64,000 bases of DNA. Origin: Edaphochlamys debaryana (Eukaryota; Chlorophyta; Chlorophyceae; Chlamydomonadales). The position numbers were made by a program, and so were the translations under genes. Positions 21,263 to 30,544 of this stretch are shown here, in pieces (the first letter of the stretch is position 1; each line of letters opens with the position of its first letter). The stretch spans positions 80,176 through 144,175 of the forward strand of contig JAEHOE010000206.1 of assembly GCA_016858145.1 (NCBI GenBank). The letters are read 5' to 3'. The notes under the pieces are model-generated. The model had not been told where the DNA came from, did no database searches, and saw only the letters and a list, made by a program, of their open reading frames with translations.

Positions 21263-21779
21263 TGGGGCGAGTGTAGGACGGCCCCCACCCCCGCGTTGAG
21301 GGCGGGGGAGAGGGGGGGTGGGACGTGGTTGCTGTGTGTTTTGGCGGTACGACCGGTGGCCAGCGGTATTGGAGTCTGACCCCGCCCCCTTGCGTTTGCG
21401 TTTTCAGCTGGTGCGTTGCCGAAATGAGCAGTCTGCCGGCAACGAGACCGGCGTAGTGTCTTTATGCGCCGTCGCACTCTGCGGCGGATACTGTTGGTTG
21501 CGCGATTTCCTTTGCCGACGACTACCGTGATGCCAGGTGTAACCAATGGATATTGAGGAGCAACGCGCGGCGGTACAGCCTCGTTCGCCAGGCTCCGACA
21601 TGGACATCCCGACTCGGGAGAAGTCCCCGACGTGGGAAAGCCAGCTACCTATCGGCCGCAACATAGAATGGCAAGTGATTGGAATGGAAAGGGGGGGTAA
21701 TCCCTCGGTTGCCGGAGCCACATGGCTCCTGAGGTCGCCCGACGAAAGGGCTTGCGTTCTGAGAGTTCTTCCGAGCGCT

Positions 21780-23920
21780 CGTAGTGCTTGTGGTTTGTGC
21801 CCCTGGAGAGGGGCGGCGGCGGCAGGGCCGGGTGCGGGGCCGCTGCTGGGCGTGTTGCTTGCGTTGTGTACCCTTGCGGAGGGGCGGCGGCGGCAGGGCC
21901 GGTTGCAAGGCCTGCTGCGCCCGTGTTGCGTGCGTTGTGCACCCCTGGAGAGGGGCGACGGCGGCAGGGCCGGTTGCGGGGCCTGCTGCGCGCGTGTTGC
22001 TTGCGGTTTGTGCCCCTGGAGAGGGGCGGCGGCGGCAGGGCCGGGTGCGAGGCCTGCTGCGCGCGTGTTACGCGCGTTGCGTACCCCTGGAGAGGAGCGG
22101 CGGCGGCAGGGCCGGTTGCGAGGCCTGCTGCGCGCGTGTTGCGTGCGTTGAGTACCCCTGGCGAGGGGTGGGGCGGCAGGGCCGGGTGCGAGGCCTGCTG
22201 CGCGCGTGTTGCTCGCGTTGCGTACTCCGTGAGAGGGGTGGGGCGGCAGGGCCGGTTGCGAGGCCTCTGCGCGCGTGTTGCTCGCGTTGCGTACCCCGTG
22301 AGAGGGGTGGGGCGGCAGGGCCGGTTGCGAGGCCTGCTGCGCGCGTGTTGCGTGCGTTGAGTACCCCTGGCGAGGGGTGGGGCGGCAGGGCCGGGTGCGA
22401 GGCCTGCTGCGCGCGTGTTGCTCGCGTTGCGTACTCCGTGAGAGGGGTGGGGCGGCAGGGCCGGTTGCGAGGCCTCTGCGCGCGTGTTGCTCGCGTTGCG
22501 TACCCCTTGAGAGGGGTGGGGCGGCAGGGCCGGTTGCGAGGCCTGCTGCGCGCGTGTTGCGTGCGTTGAGTACCCCTGGCGAGGGGTGGGGCGGCAGGGC
22601 CGGGTGCGAGGCCTGCTGCGCGCGTGTTGCTCGCGTTGCGTACCCCGTGAGAGGGGTGGGGCGGCGGGGCCGGTTGCGAGGCCTGCTGCGCGCGTGTTGC
22701 GCGCGTTGCGTACCCCGTGAGAGGGGTGGGGCGGCAGGGCCGGGTGCGAGGCCTGCTGCGCGCGTGTTGCTCGCGTTGCGTACTCCGTGAGAGGGGTGGG
22801 GCGGCAGGGCCGGTTGCGAGGCCTCTGCGCGCGTGTTGCTCGCGTTGCGTACCCCGTAATAGGGGTGGGGCGGCAGGGCCGGTTGCGAGGCCTGCTGCGC
22901 GCGTGTTGCGTGCGTTGAGTACCCCTGGCGAGGGGTGGGGCGGCAGGGCCGGGTGCGAGGCCTGCTGCGCGCGTGTTGCTCGCGTTGCGTACTCCGTGAG
23001 AGGGGTGGGGCGGCAGGGCCGGTTGCGAGGCCTCTGCGCGCGTGTTGCTCGCGTTGCGTACCCCGTGAGAGGGGTGGGGCGGCAGGGCCGGTTGCGAGGC
23101 CTGCTGCGCGCGTGTTGCGTGCGTTGAGTACCCCTGGCGAGGGGTGGGGCGGCAGGGCCGGGTGCGAGGCCTGCTGCGCGCGTGTTGCTCGCGTTGCGTA
23201 CTCCGTGAGAGGGGTGGGGCGGCGGGGCCGGTTGCGAGGCCTGCTGCGCGCGTGTTGCGCGCGTTGTGTACCCCTCGAGAGGGGCGGCGGCGGCAGGGCC
23301 GGTTGCGGGGCTTGCTGCGCGCGTGTTGCTTGCGTTGCGTACCCCTCGAGAGGGGTGGCGGCTGTAGGGCCGGTTGCGAGGCCTGCTGCGCCCGTGTTGC
23401 TTGCGTTGTGTGCCCCTGGCGAGGGGCGGCGGCGGCAGGGCCGGTTGCGGGGCCCGCTGCGCGCGTGTTGCTTGCGTTGTGCACCCCTGGAGAGGGGCGG
23501 CGGCGGCAGGGCCGGTTGCGGGGCTTGCTGCGCGCGTGTTGCTCGCGTTGTGTACCCCTCGAGAGGGGCGGCGGCGGCAGGGCCGGTTGCGGGGCTTGCT
23601 GCGCGCGTGTTGCTTGCGTTGCGTACCCCTCGAGAGGGGTGGCGGCTGTAGGGCCGGTTGCGAGGCCTGCTGCGCCCTTGTTGCTTGCGTTGTGTGCCCC
23701 TGGCGAGGGGCGGCGGCGGCAGGGCCGGTTGCGGGGCCCGCTGCGCGCGTGTTGCTTGCGTTGTGCACCCCTGGAGAGGGGCGGCGGCGGCAGGGCCGGT
23801 TGCGGGGCTTGCTGCGCGCGTGTTGCGTGCGTTGCGTACCCCTCGAGAGGGGTTGCGGCGGCAGGGCCGGTTGCGGGGCTTGCTGCGCGCGTGTTGCGCG
23901 CGTTGTGTATCCCGGAAGTG
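21780..23920. repeat. GC-rich minisatellite, monomer 68-71 bp, about 30 copies
   Basis: The monomer contains GGGGCGGCAGGGCCGG, GCGAGGCCTGCTGCGCGCG and TGTTGC-TGCGTTG-GTACCCC. Variants differ by GGCGGC number and by a 2-bp loss (GCCTCTGCG). Between about 22150 and 23270 three variants alternate regularly, giving a higher-order period near 208 bp. Stop codons are almost absent in several frames, so the long repetitive frames here are artefacts of composition. Confidence 0.92.
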
Positions 23921-23991
23921 GTTTGCAGCGGGGTCGGCTGTTCGGTCGGTGTGCTTGTCTGTCTGCATGTGGGTCTGTCCGTGTGACCTTG

Positions 23992-24412
23992 GCGGGCGAT
24001 CTCCGTAAATGGGTAGCGTGGGGGCCTTTGTGTGTGGCCAAGACGCACGGTCTATCTCCGTGAATGGGTAGCGTGGGGCCTATGTGTGTGGCCAAGACGC
24101 ACGGTCTATCCCCGTTAAAGGATAGCGTGGGGCCTACGTGAGTGGCCCATATGCGGTCTATCCCCGTGAAAGGATAGCGTGGGGCCTACGTGAGTGGCCC
24201 ACATGCGGTCTATCCCCGTGAAAGGATAGCGTGGGGCCTACGTGAGTGGCTCACATGCGGTCTATCCCCGTGAAAGGATAGCGTGGGGCCTACGTGAGTG
24301 GCTCACATGCGGTCTATCCCCGTGAAAGGATAGCGTGGGGCCTACGTGAGTGGCCCACATGCGGTCTATCCCCGTGAAAGGATAGCGTGGGGCCTACGTG
24401 AGTGGCCCAATG
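23992..24412. repeat. 52-bp tandem repeat with internal hairpin
   Basis: About seven or eight units of CTATCCCCGTGAAAGGATAG followed by CGTGGGGCCTACGTGAGTGG and a variable ACATGCGGT. CTATCC and GGATAG form a 6-bp stem around an 8-nt loop. The first two units are longer and more diverged (TGTGTGGCCAAGACGCACG). No stable open frame. Confidence 0.9.
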
Positions 24413-24899
24413 TTTTTAAGGCGGTGTATCTGTCTAGTTGTAGCTCGGGATTAGGTGAGGGGGTTGTGCTTGCACCGGCGGGCAGTGCCGACGGTGCAAA
24501 ATATGGGGGGAACCGCCGTTCGTTTCGACTAGGTGGGGGGGAACCTGTGGCGTGATCGGGCCGCAGGCAGCTGCCCTCCGTGTGAGATGTTGGCGGTCCC
24601 CTCGAAATCTTCCCCTACCTAATTTCACTTCCCCCCCGGGGCCAGGGTTACCGATCGGTACCTGGCCGTTGGGTGCCTGGCTGTTGTTTATTGCTTGCTT
24701 GGCTGTTTCTTATTGATTGGTGGTGCGCGGGTAGTGTTGTCTTGCTGCGGTGTCCGGTCCGCCAGTCACTTCTGGTTTGGTCCGTGTAAATACAGGTGGG
24801 CCCTTGCGGGCCTTCCTTGTCGGTGTCTGTTGACACCGCTTCAGTGGGCTGCTGGGTGTCTGCCCTTTCGGGGGGGCCTGTCTGAAACGCAGCACCAAA

Positions 24900-25780
24900 A
24901 TCCAGAACTTCAAGAGCCTGAGCTGCAAGTGCCACCAGGTAGACACACACAAGAGAGGGCAGCCGGTATGCAACTTGATGCTGCACTGCATGCTGCGCGT
25001 GCTGTGCATGCAGTGCGTGAACATGTCCTGGCACCACACCCCATGCACAACACGAGGTGCTTGTGCCAGCAGATGGGCTGTCAATAGTCAGCATCCACTC
25101 TTCCCCCTACAAGCCCCCTCTGATCTCTGGAGGACTGCTTTCTGGTGACTGCTTTGCTTGCGGCCCAGGCTGGTCGAGTCAGCGCAGTGCGTGCACTGGT
25201 CTGAATCTGGTCACAATCTACGCTCCTGGCTCGCAGCACGTTGGCACTGCTCCTGGCTCTGAAGGCCGCCAGCGACCCGATCAGCATGTAGACGGCATGC
25301 TGAAGGACCCGAGGCCAGAGCAGTTCATGGCTGCGCTGGGTGCGCGCGCTGATACAAGACGGGAGGTCATGAGGATGTCTGGTAGCCGCCCGGCAGGTGA
25401 ATTTCGCGCAGACCGCCGAGACCGTGGCCCTCCCTTCTGGAATCGCTCTACTGCTGCGCTTTAGTCTGCTTCGCAACTGGTGTACGCGCAGGAATGCGCG
25501 AGTCGCGCGCTCTTGGCATCCGCGTTCGGTTCGCTCCAACGCAGAGTTGGCGCCTATGCTGCCTACATATGAGCTTTATTAATATACAGAATGTCAATCG
25601 CGTGCTTTCTAGCAGCTGCTAGTAAGTTTGGTCGGACATGTTGGCCGACAATCTCCGCGACCAGGTTCAAGTATGTTTGCCCTGTTGCACGCCGTAATCA
25701 TCGCCCAAGCTGTCTGTTACTATGGGCAGTCCACAAGAGGTGTGCGAGCAGCGCCTGGTACGCAACCCTAGGCGACATGA
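24900..25780. repeat. Spacer of the three-tRNA segment, copy II, after the satellite block
   Basis: Nearly identical to 5330-6211; no gene. Confidence 0.85.
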
Positions 25781-26136
25781 CATCCACGCCTAGCCTTGCT
25801 GAGCGGACACCCTCACCAACAGCGCTGCGAGGTGCACATCTCCTCTGACAGAAGCGACTGCGGGCGGCTTTCTACTGTGTACGCAGCACGCGTACAGTTC
25901 AGCTCGCTGTAACTTTTCAAGGCTGTGCCCCTTGGAGCGCATTCAAGTATCGCTCGCCCCGCCCCGTCCCAGAGGGCAAAACTCCTCTCGCCTCCCCAGC
26001 TCCCTCTGGCACTCAGCCAGCCTCTGGCCTGGCGAGTTCTCCTCAGCTTCCGTCAGAGCCACAGGGCCTTAGAGATGGTACGGGATGAGCTGTGTGACAG
26101 GGTCTTGAGGTGGTGTCGAGGGGCTTGTCCATTGTC
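25781..26136. repeat. Spacer upstream of the Met tRNA pair, copy III, with empty retrotransposon site
   Basis: GACATGACATCCACGCC runs uninterrupted across 25774-25790. In copy I the same sequence is split at CATC by the 11.6-kb element. Otherwise it matches 17832-18191 apart from a 6-bp deletion near 25934 and single changes. Confidence 0.88.
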
Positions 26137-26208
26137 TAGCGGGACCTGGTTTCGATCCAGGGACCTCGGGGTTATGAGCCCCGCACGCTTCCGCTGCGCC
26201 ATCCCCCT
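26137..26208 (-). tRNA. Initiator tRNA-Met (CAT), second copy
   Basis: As at 18192 except that the 5' acceptor strand is AGGGGGA instead of AGCGGGA, so pair 3-70 is a mismatch (G opposite G). The rest of the cloverleaf is intact. Activity may be reduced. Confidence 0.85.
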
Positions 26209-26246
26209 GATTCCTCTCGCTGAAGAGCAGCGAGGGAGGATTCTCC

Positions 26247-26370
26247 TGCGGGCGGAGGGTTTCAAACCCTCGACCTTAGGATCCCCCAAGTCAGTTCCCG
26301 AGGAGGCGCCCCATAGAGAGGCGCCTCAGAGGGTATGAGACCTACGCGCTCACCACTGCGCCACGCCCGC
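26247..26370 (-). tRNA. Elongator tRNA-Met (CAT) with intron, second copy
   Basis: Same exons and 51-nt intron as at 18302. One D-loop change (GTGGTGAG instead of GTGGTTAG) falls in the A-box region. Confidence 0.9.
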
Positions 26371-26462
26371 AGATGTGGTGGGCAGCAGCAGCAGTGCCAA
26401 TCCTCCATCGAGCTCGCTTAACATTGGGAGGAGGTGCACTCCGAAGCAGGGCCTCCCTAGAC
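26371..26462. repeat. Short spacer, copy III, before the six-tRNA array
   Basis: Identical or nearly so to 18426-18517. At 26463 identity stops (CTAGAC followed by GGATGG instead of AGCAAG) and the six-tRNA array begins. Confidence 0.85.
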
Positions 26463-28655
26463 GGATGGCTTAAGGCCCTCCCTTCGGTCGGGACCAACCC
26501 GTAGCCGGCGTAAGAGTTTGTTTCAGCGAGGACGCGGCGAGGCGGCGAAAGGTGGCGAGGCGAGGAGCCGGTGTGGGGAGGCGCGGCGAACGGCGAGGCG
26601 GCGAAAGGTGGCGAGGCGAGGAGCCGGTGTGGGGAGGCGCGGCGAAAGGTGGCGAGGCGAGGAGGCGGTGTGCGTGGGGAGGCGGCGAGGCGGCAAGGCG
26701 GCGAGGCCAGAAGGGGCTCAGGCGGAGGGGGTCGGAGGCGGTGAGGGGCTGAGGTGCAGAGGGTTCGAGGCAGTGAGCGTCAGCCCGGCCTCCTTCAGCC
26801 GCAAGTGGAGAAAAGCCGTGATTGCGCGACGCTTACCTCCCACGCCCTAGAAAGCGCTCTCAAGAGAGGGCATGCACAGCCCGGCCTCATGCAGCCGTTA
26901 GAGGAGGAAGGCCGTGTTTGCGCGCCGCTTACCTCCCACGCCCTAGAAAGCGCTCCCAAGAGGGCATGTGCAGCCCGGCCTCCTTCAGCCGCAAGTGGAG
27001 GAAAGCCGTGTTTGCGCGCCGCTTGCCTCCCACGTCCTTGGTTGCGCTGCCAAGAGGGCATGTGCAGCCGCGCCTCCTCAAGCCGTGGGGAGAGGGAGGC
27101 CGTGGCGGCACGCAGAGTCCTGCCTCCCGCGCCCAACGAGGCGAACCCGAGAGGGCATGTGCCGCCGCGCCTACTCAAGCCGTGGAGGGAGGCAGGCCGT
27201 GGCTGCACGCGGTGGGCCTGCATCCCGTGCCTAACAAAGCTAAATCGAGAGGGCGGGTGCAGCCCCGCCTCCTCAAGTCGTGGGGAAGGGAAGGCCGTTG
27301 CTACGCGCAGCGTCCTGCCTCCCGCGCCCAACGAGGCGAACCCAAGAGGGCGGGTGCTGCCCCGCCTCCTCAAGCCGTGAGGGAAGGAAGGCCGTGGCGA
27401 CACGCAGCGGCTTGAATCCCGCACCCACCAAAGCGCATTTGAGAAGCCTCCTTCAGCAGCAAGTGCGTAGAGGAAAGCCGTGTTTGCACGCCGCTTGCCC
27501 CCCACATCCCAGAAAGCTCTCCCAAGAAGGCAGGTGCAGCCCGGCCTCCTGAAGCCGTGTGGGGTGAAAGGCCGTGGCTACACGCAGAGGCTTGCCTCCC
27601 ACGCGCAAGCAAGCGAGCTCAAGAGGGCGGGTGCAGCCCCGCCTCCTCAAGCTGTGTTGAGAGGAAAGCCGTGGCTTGCCTCCCACACACAAGGAAGCGA
27701 GCTCGAGAGGGTGGGTGTAGCCTGGCCTCCTCAAGCCGCGTGGGGGTGGAAGGCCGTGGCTACACACAGCGGCTTGTCTCTGACGCCCACGGAAGCGAGC
27801 TCGAGAGGGCATGTGCAGTCCGGACTCCTGAAGCCGAGAGGGTGGTGTGAGGCCGGTCGGCTTGAGTCATTCACGATGTCCGGACATGGGCCCACCACAT
27901 CGGCCTGAACCGTCAACCACGGAAGCCGCAGAGTGTTAACGTGAAGTCGTGAAGACGCAAATGGCCGACGTCGCGATGTGTTGAAACAGACGTGTTGTCC
28001 TCGGGGAGGGCGCGGAAATTGAAGAAACGAACGCCTGATCGAACCGTGAACTAAGGCAATGATTTCACCAAACTCATGCAAGAATTGCTGAGATGTCGAA
28101 AGTCGACCGATCGAGCGGCCGCTTAACCGTGCCAACTCACAATCTCTGCTTACAAGAAACGGACAAAAAACGCCCAGGTGTCAAGCCGCTAAGAGCCCTC
28201 CGCTTCCGGTTCGTTTCGCTGCGCTCCACTCCGCGGAGCTACGGGGATGCTGCGGGCGGGCTGTTCATGCTGTCTGGGCGTGCGTGCCTAGCTCTCCCTG
28301 CCGCCTCCGCACTGCATAGCTGGCCTCTTGGCTACGGGGGGTAGCGAGAGAGCTTCCAGTGGTGCTAGTGTTGTGGCTGGCTTACTTCCAATTGCTGCTG
28401 CTGCTTCCTTCGTGGAGGGGCAGCCCCTAGCTACCCTGGCGCAGCAGCACTCTATCCGAACCAAGGATCGCAGTGCTGCTGCGCCAGGGTGGTGGAGGCG
28501 TGTGGAGGGCTTTCTCCAGTTGGCGATGCCGGTACGTGTGCAGAAGGGTGTGCTGCACTGGCGGGAGTAGGGTGCTATGCCCCCCAGTGCCGCGCGCATG
28601 TGTGGCCACCTCCCGCCCAGAGGGCTGTGTTCCTTGCCTGCCGCCCCTGCAAAAC

Positions 28656-28726
28656 AGGTCCTGCTGAGATTTGAACTCAGGTTACCAGATTCAGAGTCTG
28701 ATGTCCTAACCACTAAACACAGGACC
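28656..28726 (-). pseudogene. tRNA-Gln(CTG), damaged A-box (U0)
   Basis: 71 nt. Relative to the other copies it reads TGTTTAGTGG instead of TGGTCTAGTGG in the D-arm: one base lost and one changed within the internal A-box promoter. Anticodon and T-arm are intact. T4 follows (28651-28654 on the plus strand as AAAA). Probably inactive. Confidence 0.75.
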
Positions 28727-28773
28727 GCGTGCACCCCCAGAGGGGAGCAAGAGGACTCTCCCACTCGAGAGCC

Positions 28774-28898
28774 TGGAGTCGGAGGGCATTGATTCCCCTA
28801 CCTGCTGCATGCTAAGCGGCCGCTCTACCATTTGAGGGCATTGATCCCCCTACCTGCCGCATGCTAAGCGGCCGCTCTACCATTTGAGCTACGACCCC
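28774..28898 (-). pseudogene. tRNA-Ala(AGC), partly duplicated and chimeric (U0)
   Basis: A 62-bp stretch of tRNA-Ala is tandemly duplicated. The piece at 28774-28835 keeps the 3' acceptor but lacks the 5' end. The piece at 28836-28898 keeps the 5' end but runs into the duplicate instead of its acceptor 3' strand. Neither folds into a full tRNA alone. Confidence 0.8.
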
Positions 28899-28907
28899 AA
28901 CAGTAGC

Positions 28908-29080
28908 TGCACTAGCCGAGAATCGAACTCGGGTCTGGTCCGACCTGCGAGCTGCTGGAACGGATGGACCGGCGGAGGAGGGGGGTGGGGGGGATCCCAC
29001 CACCCACACACCTCCATTGCCAGGCCCATCCCAGCAGCGTAAGCTGGCAAGGACCTATGCTACCACTATACCACTAGTGC
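28908..29080 (-). tRNA. tRNA-Gly(GCC) with long intron (U0)
   Basis: Same structure as the U1 copy at 33676: 36-nt 5' exon, about 102-nt intron, 35-nt 3' exon. Confidence 0.9.
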
Positions 29081-29084
29081 GAAG

Positions 29085-29157
29085 CGCCCAATGAGGGGCT
29101 CGAACCCTCGACCACAAGATTAAGAGTCTTGCGCTCTACCGACTGAGCTAACCGGGC
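29085..29157 (-). tRNA. tRNA-Lys(CTT) (U0)
   Basis: 73-nt cloverleaf identical to the U1 copy; 4 bp upstream of tRNA-Gly on the same strand. Confidence 0.95.
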
Positions 29158-29715
29158 GGGTTACGGTGCCATCGAGAACGGAATCCCCACCGGCCCACAC
29201 CAAAAACACGCGTGTTTCAAAACGCGCGCGAGCAAAGCTAACAACGCGAATCGCCTGCGCGTTTGATAGCGTTCTTTCTGTGCTCCAAGAGCGAGCATAC
29301 CTTGGTTGGCGAACAAAAATGGACATCCTCGACAGCAATTGACACCGCGACAGGCATGCGCGAAACTGTTCGATAGAGGTCCTATTATCTGCAAACAATA
29401 GTAAGCATTGTTAGGACGCGGCGTATAGGCTGTAAGGTGTTGCTTGGTCAAGCGGGTGAGGTCGCCTAAGCCGAAATGTACCCCTGCCTCTCCAGCTCCT
29501 TCGCCGCGCGTGCAGGTTTCCTGGCGAAACTGCAGGCGGACCTGGCGTTCAAGCATGAGAGCACGCACAAGGTGTTATTTGCACCCGTTCGACAGGGCAG
29601 AGAACAGGCAGGCCCTCAAGGGCAGGACCCGTCCGTGCAGGTGGGGATGGGGCCAGCTTCGCGTCTCCTGCGCTGTCACTTGCGCAGTGCCTCTGCCTGC
29701 CCCCCGTACTCAAAA

Positions 29716-29809
29716 CGCCGTCACGGGGAATCGAACCCCGGCCTCCCGCGGTCTGAGACCGTGTGAATCCGATGACAGGCGGGGATACTAACCACTATAC
29801 GATGACGAC
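29716..29809 (-). tRNA. tRNA-Asp(GTC) with 22-nt intron (U0)
   Basis: Same as U1. T4 terminator on the minus strand at 29712-29715. Confidence 0.93.
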
Positions 29810-29891
29810 CCCTTGGACTCAGAAGTGACTGAGCTGTCTGATGTGTACCCGGAGGTATCTGCACGAGCCCAGGACTGTTCTGGGCGCGGCC

Positions 29892-29964
29892 TTTCGCTAC
29901 CGGGACTCGAACCCGGGTCTCAGGAGTGAGAATCCTGTATCCTGACCGCCTAGACTATAGCGAA
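29892..29964 (-). tRNA. tRNA-Glu(CTC) (U0)
   Basis: Intact cloverleaf with normal T-loop TTCGAGT; 82 bp upstream of tRNA-Asp. Confidence 0.95.
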
Positions 29965-30358
29965 CTCGATACCAGTGGGGGCCACACCGACCCGGGGTAC
30001 CCACACCAAAACGCCCGGGGACCCCGCCCCGCCTCTTCCCCCCTCTCCCGCTTGCCTTCGCTCTTCCTCACCCTCAGTGGAATGGTTTCCTTGGCGTAGA
30101 GCGCCAAGCAAGAGCACGCGGGGCCCAAAGGCACGCAGGCCTGCATGCCCAAAGCTCCAGCGGCCTTGAGGGGTCAAGATGCGGGTGGAGCTGGTACGGG
30201 GAGGTGGTGTTCCCCTCCACAGGTAACCCCTACAGCCTCCACCTTTGTGCGCCTGGGCTCCTGCGGCTGCTCTTCTCGGCAAGAGGGCATCTCGCTCGCT
30301 TTACTGCGTGGTGTGGGTAGATGTCCTGGGGCCTCCACCGCACGGCCGTCGGGCTGTT

Positions 30359-30404
30359 CATGGCTTAAGGCCCTCCCTTCGGTCGGGACCAACCCGTAGC
30401 CATG
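30359..30404. other. 46-bp imperfect palindrome heading each array unit
   Basis: CATGGCT at one end and AGCCATG at the other, with GGCCCTCCC-TTCGGTC-GGGACC in the centre, would form a long interrupted hairpin. It recurs at 35132, 39352, 47040, 51823 and 56597; U0 (26466) keeps only the inner part. Confidence 0.65.
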
Positions 30405-30544
30405 GCAAGAGTTGTTTCAGCGAGGAAGCGGTGAGGCGGGGAGGCGGTCTGGCGAGGCAGGAAGGCGGCGAGGCCAGAAGGGGCTCAGGCAGAAGGGTCT
30501 GAGGCGGGAAAGCGGCGAGGGGCTGAGGCGGAGAGCGTCCGAGG

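Larger units (their letters stand above)
21263..24899. other. 3.6-kb satellite-rich block replacing the 3' end of tRNA-Pro
   Basis: Relative to copy I this block replaces 5189-5329 (about 140 bp), joining the tRNA-Pro T-loop to ATCCAGAACTTC at 24900. It holds about 0.5 kb of unique sequence, a 70-bp minisatellite, a 52-bp repeat and another 0.5 kb of unique sequence. No transposase-like frame, terminal inverted repeat or target duplication was seen. The plus-strand frame at 21546 and the 600-850-residue minus-strand frames run through the minisatellite and are probably not genes. Confidence 0.7.
26463..30358. repeat. Array unit U0 (diverged edge unit)
   Basis: Lacks the outer part of the palindrome. 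At 26540-26660 it has its own GGCGAGGCGAGGAGCCGGTG repeat. Its 94-bp minisatellite (about 26760-27850) is shorter and more diverged than in other units. Its Gln and Ala genes are damaged; Gly, Lys, Asp and Glu are intact. Confidence 0.85.

Noticed and set aside
21546..22151. Plus-strand ORF starting MDIEEQRAAVQPRS as a gene
   Set aside because: The first 65 residues could be coding, but the frame enters the minisatellite and no domain is recognised; kept only as part of the satellite block.
21404..24095. Minus-strand open frames of 675-854 residues rich in Arg, Ala and Pro, and matching plus-strand frames
   Set aside because: They lie in the 70-bp minisatellite, are open in several frames on both strands and are purely repetitive. 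No start context, domain or codon signal supports them.
23992..24412. CRISPR-like array of short palindromic repeats
   Set aside because: The sequence between palindromes is itself repeated, so there are no spacers; no cas genes.
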